Source of the DNA: Nectonema munidae
Lineage: Eukaryota > Nematomorpha > Nectonematoida > Nectonematidae
Length of the DNA: 64,000 nt
Direction of reading: 5' to 3'
Assembly (NCBI GenBank): GCA_030549495.1
Contig: JAUIRK010000285.1
Coordinates: 178,227 to 242,226, forward strand
This document shows positions 42,801 through 46,490 of this stretch, piece after piece. Both the position numbers and the translations under genes were made by a program. The notes under the pieces are model-generated. The model searched no databases and was not told the DNA's origin. It worked only from the letters and a program-made list of their open reading frames with translations. The stretch's first letter is position 1. Each line of letters opens with the position of its first letter.

Positions 42801-43105
42801 CAGAAGGTGAAGACTTTGGAGTCTTCTTCACAAAAAGGCCGGTACAACTTTTGAAAGAATCTAAGTACTTATTTAGATTCATCAGTTTTAAAAGGGCGAA
42901 ACGTTTAAAACGAAAATATGACACTTACCTTAAAGGAAATGAGAAGAGAAGAATTTTGTTGACAAAAAAAGATTTCGTTTTCTTCTTGTGAATGCAAAAA
43001 TGTGTTAATCTTTTCTTTGACATCTTCGACCTTGAAAACAACTTTGGGCTCAAGCGATTTAATGAAGTTGAGTATCAAGGCTTCCATGTCGAAGTTGTGA
43101 TTCAT
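695..43105 (-). CDS. DYNC2H1: Cytoplasmic dynein 2 heavy chain (IFT retrograde motor), full gene span
   Basis: This is the motor heavy chain of cytoplasmic dynein-2, which carries retrograde intraflagellar transport in cilia. The gene has about 38 minus-strand exons and about 3,900 resolvable codons, against roughly 4,300 in vertebrates. Identity to dynein-2 rather than axonemal dynein rests on AAA1 CGYWACFDEFNRLQES (vertebrate DYNC2H1: CGAWGCFDEFNRLEES) and the stalk-tip motif LRIPPIVIQDILEG, then FDARQI. AAA1 Walker A is GPTSTGKTES. AAA2, AAA3 and AAA4 have lost recognisable Walker motifs. Start: the ATG at 43103-43105 places the N-terminus within a few residues of the vertebrate one. Unresolved points are the exon 4/5 junction, exon 20 and the C-terminus, which is about 60 residues short unless a terminal exon lies outside the window. 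Individual exons are listed separately. Confidence 0.9.
955..1142 (-). CDS. DYNC2H1: DYNC2H1 exon 37 (C-terminal domain)
   Basis: Follows a 55-bp intron, acceptor CATTTTAG, donor TTGAG|GTAAGA. RYSNLSEVSFHKKRLHSFQL aligns with vertebrate LDLSELFHPDTFLNALRQET of the dynein C-terminal region. Confidence 0.8.
1198..4455 (-). CDS. DYNC2H1: DYNC2H1 exon 36 (stalk, microtubule-binding domain, AAA5, AAA6)
   Basis: 1,086 codons in one exon, acceptor TTTCACAG, donor AAA|GTATGA. In order: the end of stalk helix CC1; the microtubule-binding domain at about 4285-3980, with SLNEIKTLRIPPIVIQDILE, KDTQWRHVRAFLGKK, NFDARQI and FDVGNARKAS; the returning helix CC2 (NLSEIKSKISTLANERSTLE); AAA5 (QQFPFTLICIDPENVCLDAL); a strut-like coiled coil; and AAA6 with VIVSPSPKKMRDIAL. 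The stalk tip is well conserved, so microtubule binding is probably kept. The upstream extension of the reading frame beyond the first Met is coding, not untranslated. Confidence 0.92.
4511..4648 (-). CDS. DYNC2H1: DYNC2H1 exon 35 (stalk coiled coil CC1)
   Basis: 46 codons, phase 0, acceptor TTTATTCAG, donor CAG|GTTTGT. Highly charged helical sequence (KKCEAKIEKLKEKCHENKKT) of the outgoing stalk helix. Confidence 0.85.
4795..5085 (+). repeat. Intronic repeat family, copy A
   Basis: Same family as 7300-7562 and 12250-12470: GTACGCAAACTCTTTGATCT, then AACCAATCAAATTACGCG, then CTGATTGGCTAAA. Found only in DYNC2H1 introns within this window. Ends approximate. Confidence 0.6.
5175..5375 (-). CDS. 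DYNC2H1: DYNC2H1 exon 34 (AAA4 end, stalk approach)
   Basis: 67 codons after a 48-bp intron, phase 0, acceptor TTTAAAAG, donor AAG|GTATTG. LKAIFSPKLQKDGIKHS matches MKKIPEMLF and what follows. The end ALFLKRKSQLLGYLRGIYEV parallels KKKELLKRQSHLQAGVSKL at the base of the stalk. Confidence 0.8.
5424..5572 (-). CDS. DYNC2H1: DYNC2H1 exon 33 (AAA4)
   Basis: Acceptor TTCTAAG completes an Asn codon, donor GAT|GTAACC. NLEESIQLVFLIEKDSN matches vertebrate QQNLHIVLIMDSANSN. Confidence 0.85.
5882..6041 (-). CDS. DYNC2H1: DYNC2H1 exon 32 (AAA4)
   Basis: Follows a 63-bp intron, acceptor ACTTTAG, donor A|GTAAAT. CILCIREIEVQWIPDILPLL aligns with VVLLLEDYQFVHPTFLEMIN. The Walker B acid pair E-D becomes R-E. 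Confidence 0.85.
6105..6337 (-). CDS. DYNC2H1: DYNC2H1 exon 31 (AAA4)
   Basis: Acceptor TTATTCAG, donor AAT|GTAAAG, phase 0. CDVDLLNKNDLISVNLLKVL, then SKGVLVLVCGDDLEEFAKVI, occupies the place of vertebrate GGSLLLAGRSGVGRRTITSL, so the AAA4 Walker A is absent. DELGSFKIFIKN then matches GYELKQFKNDLK. Confidence 0.85.
6393..6536 (-). CDS. DYNC2H1: DYNC2H1 exon 30 (AAA3-AAA4 connection)
   Basis: Follows a 55-bp intron, acceptor AAACTCTTAG. DNELTFFFNKIDLSNFISSL and the helix after it fit the vertebrate region DKIVGAKELHLFDIILTSVF. Two donors keep phase: G|GTGAAA (end 6393, used here) or A|GTTAAA (end 6378). Confidence 0.75.
6592..6793 (-). CDS. DYNC2H1: DYNC2H1 exon 29 (AAA3 end)
   Basis: Acceptor GTTTCAG, donor G|GTAGAT. 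KFESASKSLRDLWSEVMKPF, then TLTRILKFFPNLND, matches vertebrate KFTVDDYSHYFFTPCILTQW, then VLGLFRYDL. Confidence 0.8.
7300..7562 (+). repeat. Intronic repeat family, copy B
   Basis: Shares GTACGCAAACTCTTTGATCT, TTGTTTTAACCAATGAAA and ATCTGATTGGCTAAA in the same order as copy A at 4795-5085. Lies in the exon 28-29 intron. Confidence 0.65.
7598..7718 (-). CDS. DYNC2H1: DYNC2H1 exon 28 (AAA3)
   Basis: Acceptor CACTTTTTAG, donor GTT|GTGAGT. One base completes the Pro from exon 27. EPREKDFLEIARNHLYEYI matches vertebrate PEREQLQTIYGAYLEPVL, followed by LDFLSQMLREV (AGSMVQVYEQV). Confidence 0.85.
8664..8850 (+). repeat. SINE family 2
   Basis: A tRNA-like head GCCTCAATGGTTGTTAGTG with B-box GGTTCAATCC, and a body containing AAGCATAATGCGAGCATA and a tail CAACAAACCAATCAACATA. 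A second copy lies at 41462-41633 in the same orientation. Confidence 0.7.
9074..9213 (-). CDS. DYNC2H1: DYNC2H1 exon 27 (AAA3)
   Basis: Lacks a start codon. Acceptor CTCTTTCAG, donor CC|GTGAGA, phases agreeing with both neighbours. FTSTSFIELLSCSFLLAFSD matches vertebrate GTSTLVAFLQQVLTYQGFYD. Then DGVDVASSFSYLYIP joins exon 28 EPREKDFLEIA, paralleling IQIVASM and CSIDYPEREQLQTIY. About 18 residues present in vertebrates between these (SAGGRLGRHKLTTRFTS, sensor-I side) are absent. Confidence 0.75.
9848..9983 (+). repeat. hAT-like repeat fragment
   Basis: Starts with AGTGGTTCTCAACCGCGGCC, the classic CAGTGGTTCTCAA-type hAT end, and contains GCCCACATAGCAAAGTTGCA. Relatives occur at 55131 and 60089. 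Confidence 0.5.
9984..10134 (-). repeat. tRNA-derived SINE family 1, inserted in a hAT-like repeat
   Basis: Reverse-orientation copy with B box GGTTCGATCCC and box-A region GTGAGTAAGGTTGGTTAGAT. It directly follows a hAT-like fragment starting at 9848. Confidence 0.75.
10830..11177 (-). CDS. DYNC2H1: DYNC2H1 exon 26 (AAA3)
   Basis: 116 codons. The acceptor TTTAAG is inferred from phase. Donor GAA|GTAAGA. The position of the AAA3 Walker A reads CVFLNSKSCKSLLL instead of FILVGPEGCGKGMLL, and the Walker B position reads VVVVLINFEKVK instead of LVLYLKDINLPK. Both ATP-site motifs are therefore degenerate. Confidence 0.8.
11221..11554 (-). CDS. DYNC2H1: DYNC2H1 exon 25 (AAA2 end, AAA3 approach)
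   Basis: Acceptor CTCTCTTTTAG with one base completing a Glu, donor GGA|GTGAGT, phase 0. KEFDEDIWQKEVKSL, following exon 24 LLYIE, matches vertebrate SDEETDLNSLIKSWL. The rest is divergent helical sequence. Confidence 0.8.
11788..11978. repeat. Fold-back repeat with about 60-bp inverted arms
   Basis: The left arm begins CAACGTCCACCTATATAATT and passes through TTCTATTTTGTCTTTTTTTC. The right arm ends in the inverted relative AATTATAGGTCGAAGTTG. The centre repeats ACAAAATAGAAT in both orientations. It resembles a fold-back MITE. I could not define a target duplication. Confidence 0.65.
12250..12470 (-). repeat. Intronic repeat family, copy C
   Basis: The reverse complement matches copies at 4.8-5.08 and 7.3-7.56 kb: ACTCTTTGATT, then AACCAATCAAATTACGC, then CTGATCTGATTG. 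The ends are not defined and there is no coding capacity. Confidence 0.6.
12683..12840 (+). repeat. tRNA-derived SINE family 1
   Basis: Contains an A-box-like GTGAGTAGGGTTGGTTAGATG and a B box GGTTCGATCCC, 45 bp or so apart, the internal RNA polymerase III promoter of tRNA-derived SINEs. The body includes GATACAAGCGGTGCAATTG and ends in GGTACCTTTACTTTTACC. Sister copies lie at 9.98-10.13, 13.32-13.45, 54.04-54.17 and 60.39-60.54 kb. Confidence 0.8.
13322..13448 (-). repeat. tRNA-derived SINE family 1, diverged copy
   Basis: Reverse-orientation copy of the family at 12683-12840. On the minus strand it has GTAAGGTTGGCTAGATAC and a B-box relative (GGTTTCGATCCAGC). It lies in the exon 24-25 intron and is the most diverged of five copies. 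Confidence 0.6.
13593..13800 (-). CDS. DYNC2H1: DYNC2H1 exon 24 (AAA2)
   Basis: Follows a 53-bp intron, acceptor TTTCTTAG, donor GA|GTATTG. FFIVFYGYIDSLWIETLNSI, then LDD, replaces vertebrate [20 protein letters not shown], so the Walker B D-G-D is lost while flanks are well kept. The end NVNIIFATDDINTISPATKS and RLGLLY matches NVNFVFETHDLSCASPATIS and RMGMIF. Confidence 0.9.
13854..14613 (-). CDS. DYNC2H1: DYNC2H1 exon 23 (AAA1 end, AAA2 start)
   Basis: 253 codons plus one base. DFTIFITINPKSKEY is the AAA1 sensor-I segment (vertebrate GIFITMNPAGKGY), followed by helical AAA1 small-domain sequence with LGLDWSLRTMKKI (DWGLRALKTVL). AAA2 then begins, but where vertebrates have GVVIVGPSGAGKSTLWRML this protein has LGVIVYSEEWQVSIDSLEA, with no G-x-x-x-x-G-K-T/S. 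The AAA2 fold continues as IYPNSYTQEEIFGTTDQTT, then QQWTPGIF. Confidence 0.9.
14684..14845 (-). CDS. DYNC2H1: DYNC2H1 exon 22 (AAA1 Walker B)
   Basis: 54 codons after a 66-bp intron, phase 0, acceptor CAAATAG, donor AAG|GTTTCT. LKGILQCGYWACFDEFNR, then LQES, is an almost exact dynein-2 Walker B signature. Confidence 0.92.
14912..15030 (-). CDS. DYNC2H1: DYNC2H1 exon 21 (AAA1 Walker A)
   Basis: LTCGYGNSVFGPTSTGKTES carries the AAA1 P-loop, followed by VKFLANILGSNTIVFNCGE (vertebrate YGPAGTGKTES, then VLVFNCDE). The acceptor GAAAAG has a poor pyrimidine tract. Donor GAA|GTTAGT is phase 0. This is the main hydrolytic site of dynein and looks intact. Confidence 0.9.
15387..15460 (-). CDS. DYNC2H1: Candidate DYNC2H1 exon 20 (before the AAA1 P-loop)
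   Basis: A 74-base open stretch between AAAACAG and C|GTTATA that fits the phases of exons 19 and 21 exactly. It reads KTFIQMNPLTLNFRPF, then CAFSNQIY, a poor but plausible match to the conserved SKLVYTPLTDKCYLTLTQ. If used as drawn, the conserved EFQYTYEYQG segment would be missing. Tentative. Confidence 0.3.
15461..17059. other. DYNC2H1: Intronic stretch left of the pogo element
   Basis: AT-rich intron sequence. The plus-strand open frame at 16496-16765 has no recognisable domain. Nothing else can be supported. Confidence 0.4.
17060..18610 (+). mobile_element. pogo/Tigger-like DNA transposon, decayed
   Basis: A transposase-like region runs from ATG 17246 to TAA 18517. It has an N-terminal helix-turn-helix (MAKRQSISVTFKKEVIT, then a stop), a CENP-B/Tc5-type DNA-binding part (FKASSTWCTSFIQRFKLSLR) and a DDE_1 catalytic part (WDSCRAHIS, then IELIVIPGGCTACLQAGDIG). 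Several in-frame stops and frame changes interrupt it, so it is inactive. The outer ends share TAGTAGCAGT/TAGTAGCACT as short inverted repeats, consistent with a TA target. A perfect 10-bp hairpin GTAGCAGTAC/GTACTGCTAC lies just inside the right end. Inserted in the DYNC2H1 intron on the opposite strand. Confidence 0.8.
19261..19397 (-). CDS. DYNC2H1: DYNC2H1 exon 19 (linker end, before AAA1)
   Basis: Follows a 58-bp intron, acceptor GATTCTAG. ALLLEYLFFIKVIEDLIKAN, then SVQDWSWRKNIRLR, matches vertebrate VHTTEDWAWKKQLRFY. The 3' end is uncertain. The only GT before the in-frame stop is GTCATA (19255-19260). Reading on gives SYFEFKIPYF, which resembles the conserved DSEFQYTYEYQG, so the exon may extend further or use a non-canonical donor. 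Confidence 0.75.
19456..19626 (-). CDS. DYNC2H1: DYNC2H1 exon 18 (linker)
   Basis: 57 codons, phase 0, acceptor TTTACAG, donor GAA|GTTTGC. VIFTRECENAIQAFSMNALL matches vertebrate IKFTEDVENAIKDHSLHQIE. Confidence 0.9.
19627..21774. other. DYNC2H1: Intron 17 of DYNC2H1, AT-rich
   Basis: Low-complexity AT-rich DNA with many A/T runs. I see no supported gene or bounded element. The 72-codon open frame at 21432-21650 (plus) is composed of hydrophobic AT-rich codons and is probably chance. Confidence 0.4.
21775..21882 (-). CDS. DYNC2H1: DYNC2H1 exon 17 (linker)
   Basis: 36 codons, phase 0, acceptor TTTTTTTAG, donor CAG|GTCAAC. EFFNKLSVSIEESLKSLFVN matches vertebrate VETWLNDLALEMKKTLEQLL. Confidence 0.85.
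22853..23041 (+). pseudogene. Possible C-terminal fragment of a piggyBac-like transposase
   Basis: Short frame with DHRLPTKKKGYYCRFYSKH. The D-H-x-L/P, then K-x-x-x-C-x-x-Y-S pattern recalls the cysteine-rich tail of PGBD/piggyBac transposases, but only one of the usual cysteines is present. It lies in the exon 16-17 intron. Weak call. Confidence 0.25.
23187..23402 (-). CDS. DYNC2H1: DYNC2H1 exon 16 (linker)
   Basis: 72 codons, phase 0, acceptor TTTGGTAG, donor GTT|GTAAAA. EKRRNFAKFYFLSKENLI, then IASIFFGIQSISVS, matches vertebrate EKRSAFPRFYFIGDDDLL, then LKKLFAGINSVCF. Confident despite having no start codon. Confidence 0.9.
24533..24883 (-). CDS. DYNC2H1: DYNC2H1 exon 15 (linker)
   Basis: 117 codons after a 53-bp intron, acceptor TTTTTCAAG, donor GAA|GTAATA. 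LRILQIFSKTQEMWQYIEF parallels vertebrate LQNLNHIQRKWVYLEPIF. The end NHDVDNFLE joins exon 16 EKRRNFAKFYF just as vertebrate NEFLEEKRSAFPRFYF. Confidence 0.9.
24937..25095 (-). CDS. DYNC2H1: DYNC2H1 exon 14 (linker)
   Basis: 53 codons, phase 0 at both ends, acceptor TGATTTAG, donor GAG|GTGAGT. SSLKEIEVWLGACHFIH matches vertebrate EALRELDLWGVGAVFTL. Confidence 0.85.
26319..26589 (-). CDS. DYNC2H1: DYNC2H1 exon 13 (linker)
   Basis: Follows a 59-bp intron. The first base completes a Lys codon, donor GAA|GTAAGG is phase 0. MLNKQNVLDVVWSDLKRLI, then EIEGQLPDVSFSSLKMK, matches vertebrate LSPDHWLDLFRLLGLPRG, then TSLEKLL. Confidence 0.85.
26649..27160 (-). CDS. DYNC2H1: DYNC2H1 exon 12 (linker, DHC_N2)
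   Basis: 170 codons plus two bases, acceptor GATTTTAG, donor TTTAA|GTAAGA. Long charged helices such as VKWMRAMEYIEDVEPKIR and NLEKLKTFSEELKAEESALA fit the region preceding the dynein linker (vertebrate SNLKAKWDKFELMMES onward). Confidence 0.85.
27726..28000. mobile_element. hAT-type MITE, 275 bp, perfect 8-bp target duplication
   Basis: The left end CAGGGATTCTTAA and the right end (TAGAGGTTCTTAA read inward) form inverted repeats matching at 10 of 13 positions. They are flanked by identical GTCTAACC at 27718-27725 and 28001-28008. The subterminal GGTCCGTGAGG and GGGTCCACGACT words are also inverted relatives, as in Charlie-type hAT elements. There is no coding capacity. Located in the exon 11-12 intron. 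Confidence 0.85.
29124..29489 (-). CDS. DYNC2H1: DYNC2H1 exon 11 (linker approach)
   Basis: 122 codons after a 56-bp intron, acceptor GTTTTAG, donor GAG|GTAACT, phase 0. EHFKNIFAKCCRSYDLENF and KKLEEIAESRR start a helical segment that lines up with vertebrate sequence after VDMEALVEKHLFTVHDWEKN. Confidence 0.8.
29546..29774 (-). CDS. DYNC2H1: DYNC2H1 exon 10 (tail)
   Basis: Acceptor GAATAG completes the Arg codon begun in exon 9. Donor TCG|GTTTGT is phase 0. The product runs from KQAVEIKPSEGEIKKKIA to KLPLHYKHLFG, matching vertebrate RLQFRPPFEEIRAKYYREMK, then RFIGIPNQF. Confidence 0.8.
29775..33187. other. DYNC2H1: Part of the long exon 9-10 intron
   Basis: Apart from the insert at 30.9-31.2 kb I saw only AT-rich unique-looking sequence. 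An open frame at 32641-32922 (plus) has no recognisable domain and biased AT-rich composition, so I do not call it a gene. Confidence 0.4.
30921..31183. repeat. Small retroposon-like insert between 60-bp direct repeats
   Basis: A 60-bp sequence at 30921-30980 recurs at 31124-31183 with two or so differences. It includes GGGCGTTTAGAATGTTTGA and ACTCTTTTTAATACTGAGTC. The 143 bp between them ends in a (CAA)n run at about 31083-31100, like the 3' tail of an RTE-type LINE or SINE. The direct repeats are long for a target duplication, so a tandem duplication is an alternative. Confidence 0.5.
33196..33492. mobile_element. hAT-type MITE, 297 bp, perfect 8-bp target duplication
   Basis: Terminal inverted repeats are CAGTGCCCGCGCTA (left) and CAGAGTCCGCGCTA (right, read inward), with 2 mismatches in 14. 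They are flanked by identical TATCTATA at 33188-33195 and 33493-33500. The 8-bp duplication and CAG-type ends are the hAT signature. The interior is G-rich on the plus strand, with several runs of 6 to 11 G next to GGCTT, and has no coding capacity. It lies in the long exon 9-10 intron. Confidence 0.85.
34733..34872 (-). CDS. DYNC2H1: DYNC2H1 exon 9 (tail/linker approach)
   Basis: Acceptor TTTTTTCAAG, donor GGAG|GTAAAT, two bases carried on. EWKLHWEEEIFFILERN aligns with vertebrate AWKQHWNHQLYKALEHQ. The codon split with exon 10 restores an Arg. Confidence 0.85.
34873..37003. other. DYNC2H1: Intron 8 of DYNC2H1, AT-rich
   Basis: Very AT-rich sequence with long A/T runs. I saw no gene, SINE or terminal-repeat element that I can support here. 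Confidence 0.5.
37004..37228 (-). CDS. DYNC2H1: DYNC2H1 exon 8 (tail)
   Basis: 75 codons after a 47-bp intron, acceptor TTACACAG, donor AGG|GTAAGT, phase 0. ENLNLSNLDELKSFAKLF and the helix that follows match the vertebrate stretch beginning ITWDNPKELEGYIQKLQ. Confidence 0.85.
37276..37392 (-). CDS. DYNC2H1: DYNC2H1 exon 7 (tail)
   Basis: 39 codons, phase 0 at both ends, acceptor TTACTTAG, donor AAAAAG|GTAAAT. IKKFKEEFCKSDKVYLKRMA matches vertebrate AIILKQVAHFYNSIDQQMIQ. Confidence 0.85.
37805..38330. repeat. Dispersed repeat with recurring ACGACGATTG
   Basis: The block holds ACGACGATTG at both ends (near 37828 and 38248) and related GATTGGT motifs, plus GTCGACCCC-type words. It looks like an old interspersed repeat in the exon 6-7 intron. 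The short open frames across it are not convincing genes. Confidence 0.4.
38347..38693 (+). pseudogene. N-terminal fragment of an uncharacterised transposase family
   Basis: Lies inside the exon 6-7 intron on the opposite strand. Starting at ATG 38347 it reads RVVKLTAKESEALVIQEI, then ILILWQKAQIPTKKN and a stop. A second frame resumes with DDLFDIAHLDALSQIKIEED, then KKFLNLQRQKGR, ending TAA 38691-38693. The same arrangement (a LW-x-x box, then a KYESLRKKGK-like stretch, then LFDI) occurs in the larger element at 44.7-50.7 kb, so the two belong to one family. At least one stop and one frameshift are present. Confidence 0.6.
39112..39310 (-). CDS. DYNC2H1: DYNC2H1 exon 6 (tail)
   Basis: Acceptor TTTTTTAG, donor CAG|GTAAAT, phase 0 out. 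The product KVLVSYNERSMQLCISL to LPADLQAFHHL matches vertebrate GLLKVHYSDRLVILLREVR to IPAKIQQVANI. It contains no start codon of its own. Confidence 0.85.
39796..40385 (-). CDS. DYNC2H1: DYNC2H1 exon 5 (DHC_N1 tail)
   Basis: About 196 codons, acceptor ATTTTAG, donor CTAA|GTATGC, two bases carried into exon 6. Helical tail sequence with LTSQLNILFKMKGILDNI and RLLNSWADEIRETFLN, matching the dynein tail around vertebrate LDQLKLYEQEQFDDWSRDI. Confidence 0.8.
40986..41282 (-). CDS. DYNC2H1: DYNC2H1 exon 4 (tail)
   Basis: Acceptor CTTTTAG. SKDLHILSC leads to NWSSYVFHPWKLPAYSSN, matching the vertebrate RYVPHPWKNEKYFPE. The 3' boundary is uncertain. GTATTC at 40980-40985 leaves phase 1, but exon 5 needs phase 0. 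Either an extra small exon exists near 40862-40942 (an open acceptor TCTTAG is there), or an earlier phase-0 donor CAG|GTTTTT is used. Confidence 0.75.
41462..41633 (+). repeat. SINE family 2, second copy
   Basis: Starts GCCTCAATGGTTGTTAGGGT, with TCTCAAGCATAATGCGAGCA and the tail GCCAACCAATCAAATAA, as in 8664-8850. Lies in the exon 3-4 intron. Confidence 0.7.
42401..42649 (-). CDS. DYNC2H1: DYNC2H1 exon 3 (tail)
   Basis: Acceptor CCCCAG, donor ACA|GTAAAT. The product, from SKLLDRVATFLAKVVHSN through DELWKDACFYAIKEYEML, aligns with the vertebrate tail segment (ANYFKELFETIAREF to VDDVWRQTEHDHYPESRML). Part of this exon is duplicated at 44278-44387. Confidence 0.85.
42717..42867 (-). CDS. DYNC2H1: DYNC2H1 exon 2
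   Basis: Begins after a phase-0 acceptor (AATAAG) and ends at ATG|GTATAT with one base carried over. The upstream intron is 61 bp. The product contains SCTGLFVKK and a Ser/Pro-rich stretch. It is divergent tail sequence, placed by frame continuity and flanking exons. Confidence 0.65.
42929..43105 (-). CDS. DYNC2H1: DYNC2H1 exon 1 (N-terminus)
   Basis: 59 codons from ATG to donor AAG|GTAAGT, phase 0. EKINTFLHSQEENEIFF followed by SLLISFK parallels the vertebrate N-terminus (LEINNFLDDGN, then ISFSN), at almost the same distance from the start. A GTG codon 15 bases upstream is in frame, but the ATG is preferred. An upstream in-frame stop limits further extension. Confidence 0.8.
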
Positions 43106-44277
43106 TCGCAAGAGATTCACTGAACTCCTTTAAAAACTCTGGATTTATCGGATATTTAAATTTTAAAACAACAAAATAGTCAAATGACCCATCTATAAAA
43201 ATGGAGCATTACTTATAATAAAACTTTCTACTATTTCTCTACGAGAGAAATAATTTTTATTCCATTGTTATATTTAAAAGTAAAACTAAACTCAAGTGAA
43301 ATGTCATTGTAAAATGTTTATATATGCCTGATGTTCAAATAACAATTTGTTTTAATAAAATTATCCTCACTGTAATACTTTGAAGAAACACTTGTTTTCA
43401 CTGATTTGAAATAGAAATCAATAATTTTCGCTGTTTTCATACTAATTTTAAATCATATAAAAACAAAAAATGTTTACATTTTTGATGAAAAAAATCAATT
43501 TCAGAAACAAAAATCAACTAAAAGTCAACCCACAGAGAGTACTCTTTTTTACTGTGCATTAATTCACTTGCCAAATATAGTTAATGTTTTAATTCAAGTG
43601 ATAAAAGTTCAGGAAATCCTTAAATAGATTAATGGAGTTGAAAAGAGTTTCAGAATAATTCATGGAGTTGAAGAAGAAGATGTTTAAGCAAGAGTATTAA
43701 CATTTTGACGTTAATAATTCTATCATATATATTTGCCTATTCCAGCTGTTAGCCTAGCTTTTACTTTTCCTAATAATCTTATTTATTTAACCTTTTTCTG
43801 ATGCTAAAACATCCCGATAAAGTTCGTCTCCCTTTGTTTTTGTTTTCCCAAGCTATTGAATCTAAAAATCAGATGTGAATTTTTAAATCAAATATTCTAA
43901 TTAATTTGACGTGTTCTTTTTTACCAAAAAATTGATTGATTTACTTGTTATTATTTGTGTGTAGTGGATCTATTTAATACTGGCATTCTCAATTTTATGA
44001 TTCGATCAAAATGATCATCACAGACTCTACACTTTGTAAAAAAAACAGTTTCGGCGATTGAAGCATCAACAGTCGCACTTTGTGTGTCCAAATGACACTT
44101 GCTAAATTTTTATCTACTCGCCCCACTTGTTTAGTTATGGACCAATTAATCGAAATAGCTTGAATGAGGCTTTAATTATTATTTATTCGTTTTATTTTAA
44201 TTGTAATCACTATTATTGTCGCCGGAGCTTTGCCAAACTCCTAATATGCCTTTCTTTCGCAAGCTCCTGAAGACTAA
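43106..44277. other. Upstream flank of DYNC2H1
   Basis: The likely promoter and 5' untranslated region of DYNC2H1 lie here, but I cannot point to a promoter motif. The sequence is AT-rich with no supported gene. Confidence 0.4.
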
Positions 44278-44387
44278 ATCTGGATTGAGAGATGATTGAT
44301 CATGAGATGATTGCTGTGCACGACTTTCACCAAAAACGTTAACACTCGATCCAGAAGTTTGGAGTTTCGTTGAAATAGAGTGCGCAC
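44278..44387 (-). pseudogene. Partial duplicate of DYNC2H1 exon 3
   Basis: Closely matches 42512-42617 inside exon 3, for example the shared runs TTGCTGTGCACGACTTTC and ACTCGATCCAGAAGTTTGGA. It has a small insertion (GATTGATCATGA region) and point differences. Homology stops abruptly after GCGCAC at 44387, where transposon-like sequence starts. It cannot encode the exon intact. Confidence 0.8.
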
Positions 44388-45229
44388 TAGGCTTATGACT
44401 TTTTAATTTTTTTTAATTTTTTTAAAACCCCATATAAATTTCATATGAGTTTTTGATCATAAATTATAAAAATAACCAAAATTTTATTTTTTAAGTTAAA
44501 AATGTCACGCCCTCACAATAAAATTTTTTGCAGTTTTTAGATTTAAAAAAACTATAAAAAAAATTTTAAAATTTAATTAATTCATGAGCATTTTTTTTTA
44601 TTTTAATTATTTTAATATAATTAAAAATTTTTGATTATTAGTTTAGTTATAAAATTTTTTATAAATAATTTTACACAATTTTTTTAGATTAAAACCAACT
44701 TATTTTCTTTAAATTTATAAAATGTCTTCCAACAAGTTCAGTCAAAACACTATTAATAAAAACAAAGAAGTATGGAAAAAAAATCTTGTTCAATTTCAAA
44801 ACTCTCGTAAAAAAAGAGATTTTCCTCTAGTAAACAAAAGTTTTGTAGAATTTGTCAAAATGCCACTAGCAACACATATCATAGGACGTTTTAACCCTAT
44901 TAGTGCTGGGGGCGTAAAACGCCCCCCCCCCCCTTCACTAAAAAATTAATTGTAGAAAATTGGCCTAATCATATCCCTTCAAATTTGGTGACTTTTCCTA
45001 AAATCGCTAGCTGCATCTTTTGAAACCATTTTCATGGTAGTTGAATGACCCCTTCATGTTCAAAACTGTCAATCAAAATCAAAAATTAAAATTTTTCAGC
45101 AAAATTTTGACATTATCTGTATTTAACTTAGGATCTATATTATATAATACCCTGAAAATTTATAATTATATACAGTTTGGAACGCATAACACTTTATATA
45201 TTTAATTTTTTCATTAATCATGGCTACTT

Positions 45230-46490
45230 TTTAGAAAATGTCAATCAAAATTTTGATTGATCAAAAATATATCTAATAAAATATACCTTCAAATTTTACA
45301 TAAAATATATGTTTTTATGTTAAATCGGTCATGCTGTTTTCATTTCTGAACTCATTTTTTACATTTAGGATATGAAAATACCTATAAGTGTTAATCAAAT
45401 TTGCGGTTTACTTCTAAAAATTATCTCCAAAAACATTCATTCAAATTTTACAATGAAATATATGTGTTATACTAAATCGGTCATGCTGGTTTCATTTCTG
45501 GACCCATTTTTTACGTTTAGGATGTGAAAATACCTATAAGTGTTAATGAAATTTGCGGTTTACTTCTAAAAATGGCTCCAAAAACATTCATTCAAATTGT
45601 ACAATGAAATATATGTTTTATACCATCAACCTGTGTTTTCATTTCTACTCTTTTCTAATTTTAAAATATCATAAATTTGCTTTCTTCTAAAAGCTATCTC
45701 CAAAAATATTCTATCAATTTTACATGAAATATTTGTTTTTATCAAATCTTTTTTCATTTTTGATCATTTTTTACTAGGTTTGAAAATTCCTATAAGTATA
45801 ATCAAATTTTCGTTTACTTCTAAAATTGTTTCAAAATACTCTTGAAATATATGTTTTTATAGCAATCAATCATTTTCTTCTAAATTATAGGTTAAAATAC
45901 CTATAAGTGTTAATCAAATTGCTTTACTTCAAAATGTCTCAAAATTCATTCAATTTTACATTAAATATATGTTTTTTCATCCGTTTTTTTATCTCAATTT
46001 TTGAGTTTGAATTTGAAAATACATATAAGTATCAATTAAATTCGTTTAGTTCTAAATTGTTTTTATAGCAAATGTCATGATGATTTCATTTTTGAACTCA
46101 GTTTTCGCATTTAGAGGTTTTACTCTAGTGTCAATCAAACATTTATGTCTGAAAACTATATCCCAAATATTCTCTCTAATTTTACATAAATATATGTTTT
46201 TATCCAATCGTGTAATTTTTATTTCTAAATCTTTTTGCTTTAGAGGTTTTAGGTCTGAAAGTGTCAATCAAATTTTCGATTTACGTCTAATGTCTACAGA
46301 AATATTTTTGAAATTTAAATAAAATATCTGTTTTTATGCTAAATGGAAGATGCTGTTTCATTTTTGGACTCAGGTTTGGCATTTATGGTTTTAAAGTATC
46401 TGAAAGCTTGAATCAGATTTGCGTTGACTTCTAGATACTGTCTTCAAAAATATTTTCAAAAAAATAAAATATCTATTTTATACCAAATCG
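45230..46490. repeat. Tandem array 1 inside the piggyBac-type element
   Basis: About nine diverged units of roughly 117-160 bp. Each unit carries words such as ATATATGTTTTTAT, TCATTTCTGAACTCATTTTT and ATACCTATAAGTGT, then TTTACTTCTAAAA. The first three copies are most alike. Units shorten and decay in the middle. Confidence 0.75.
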
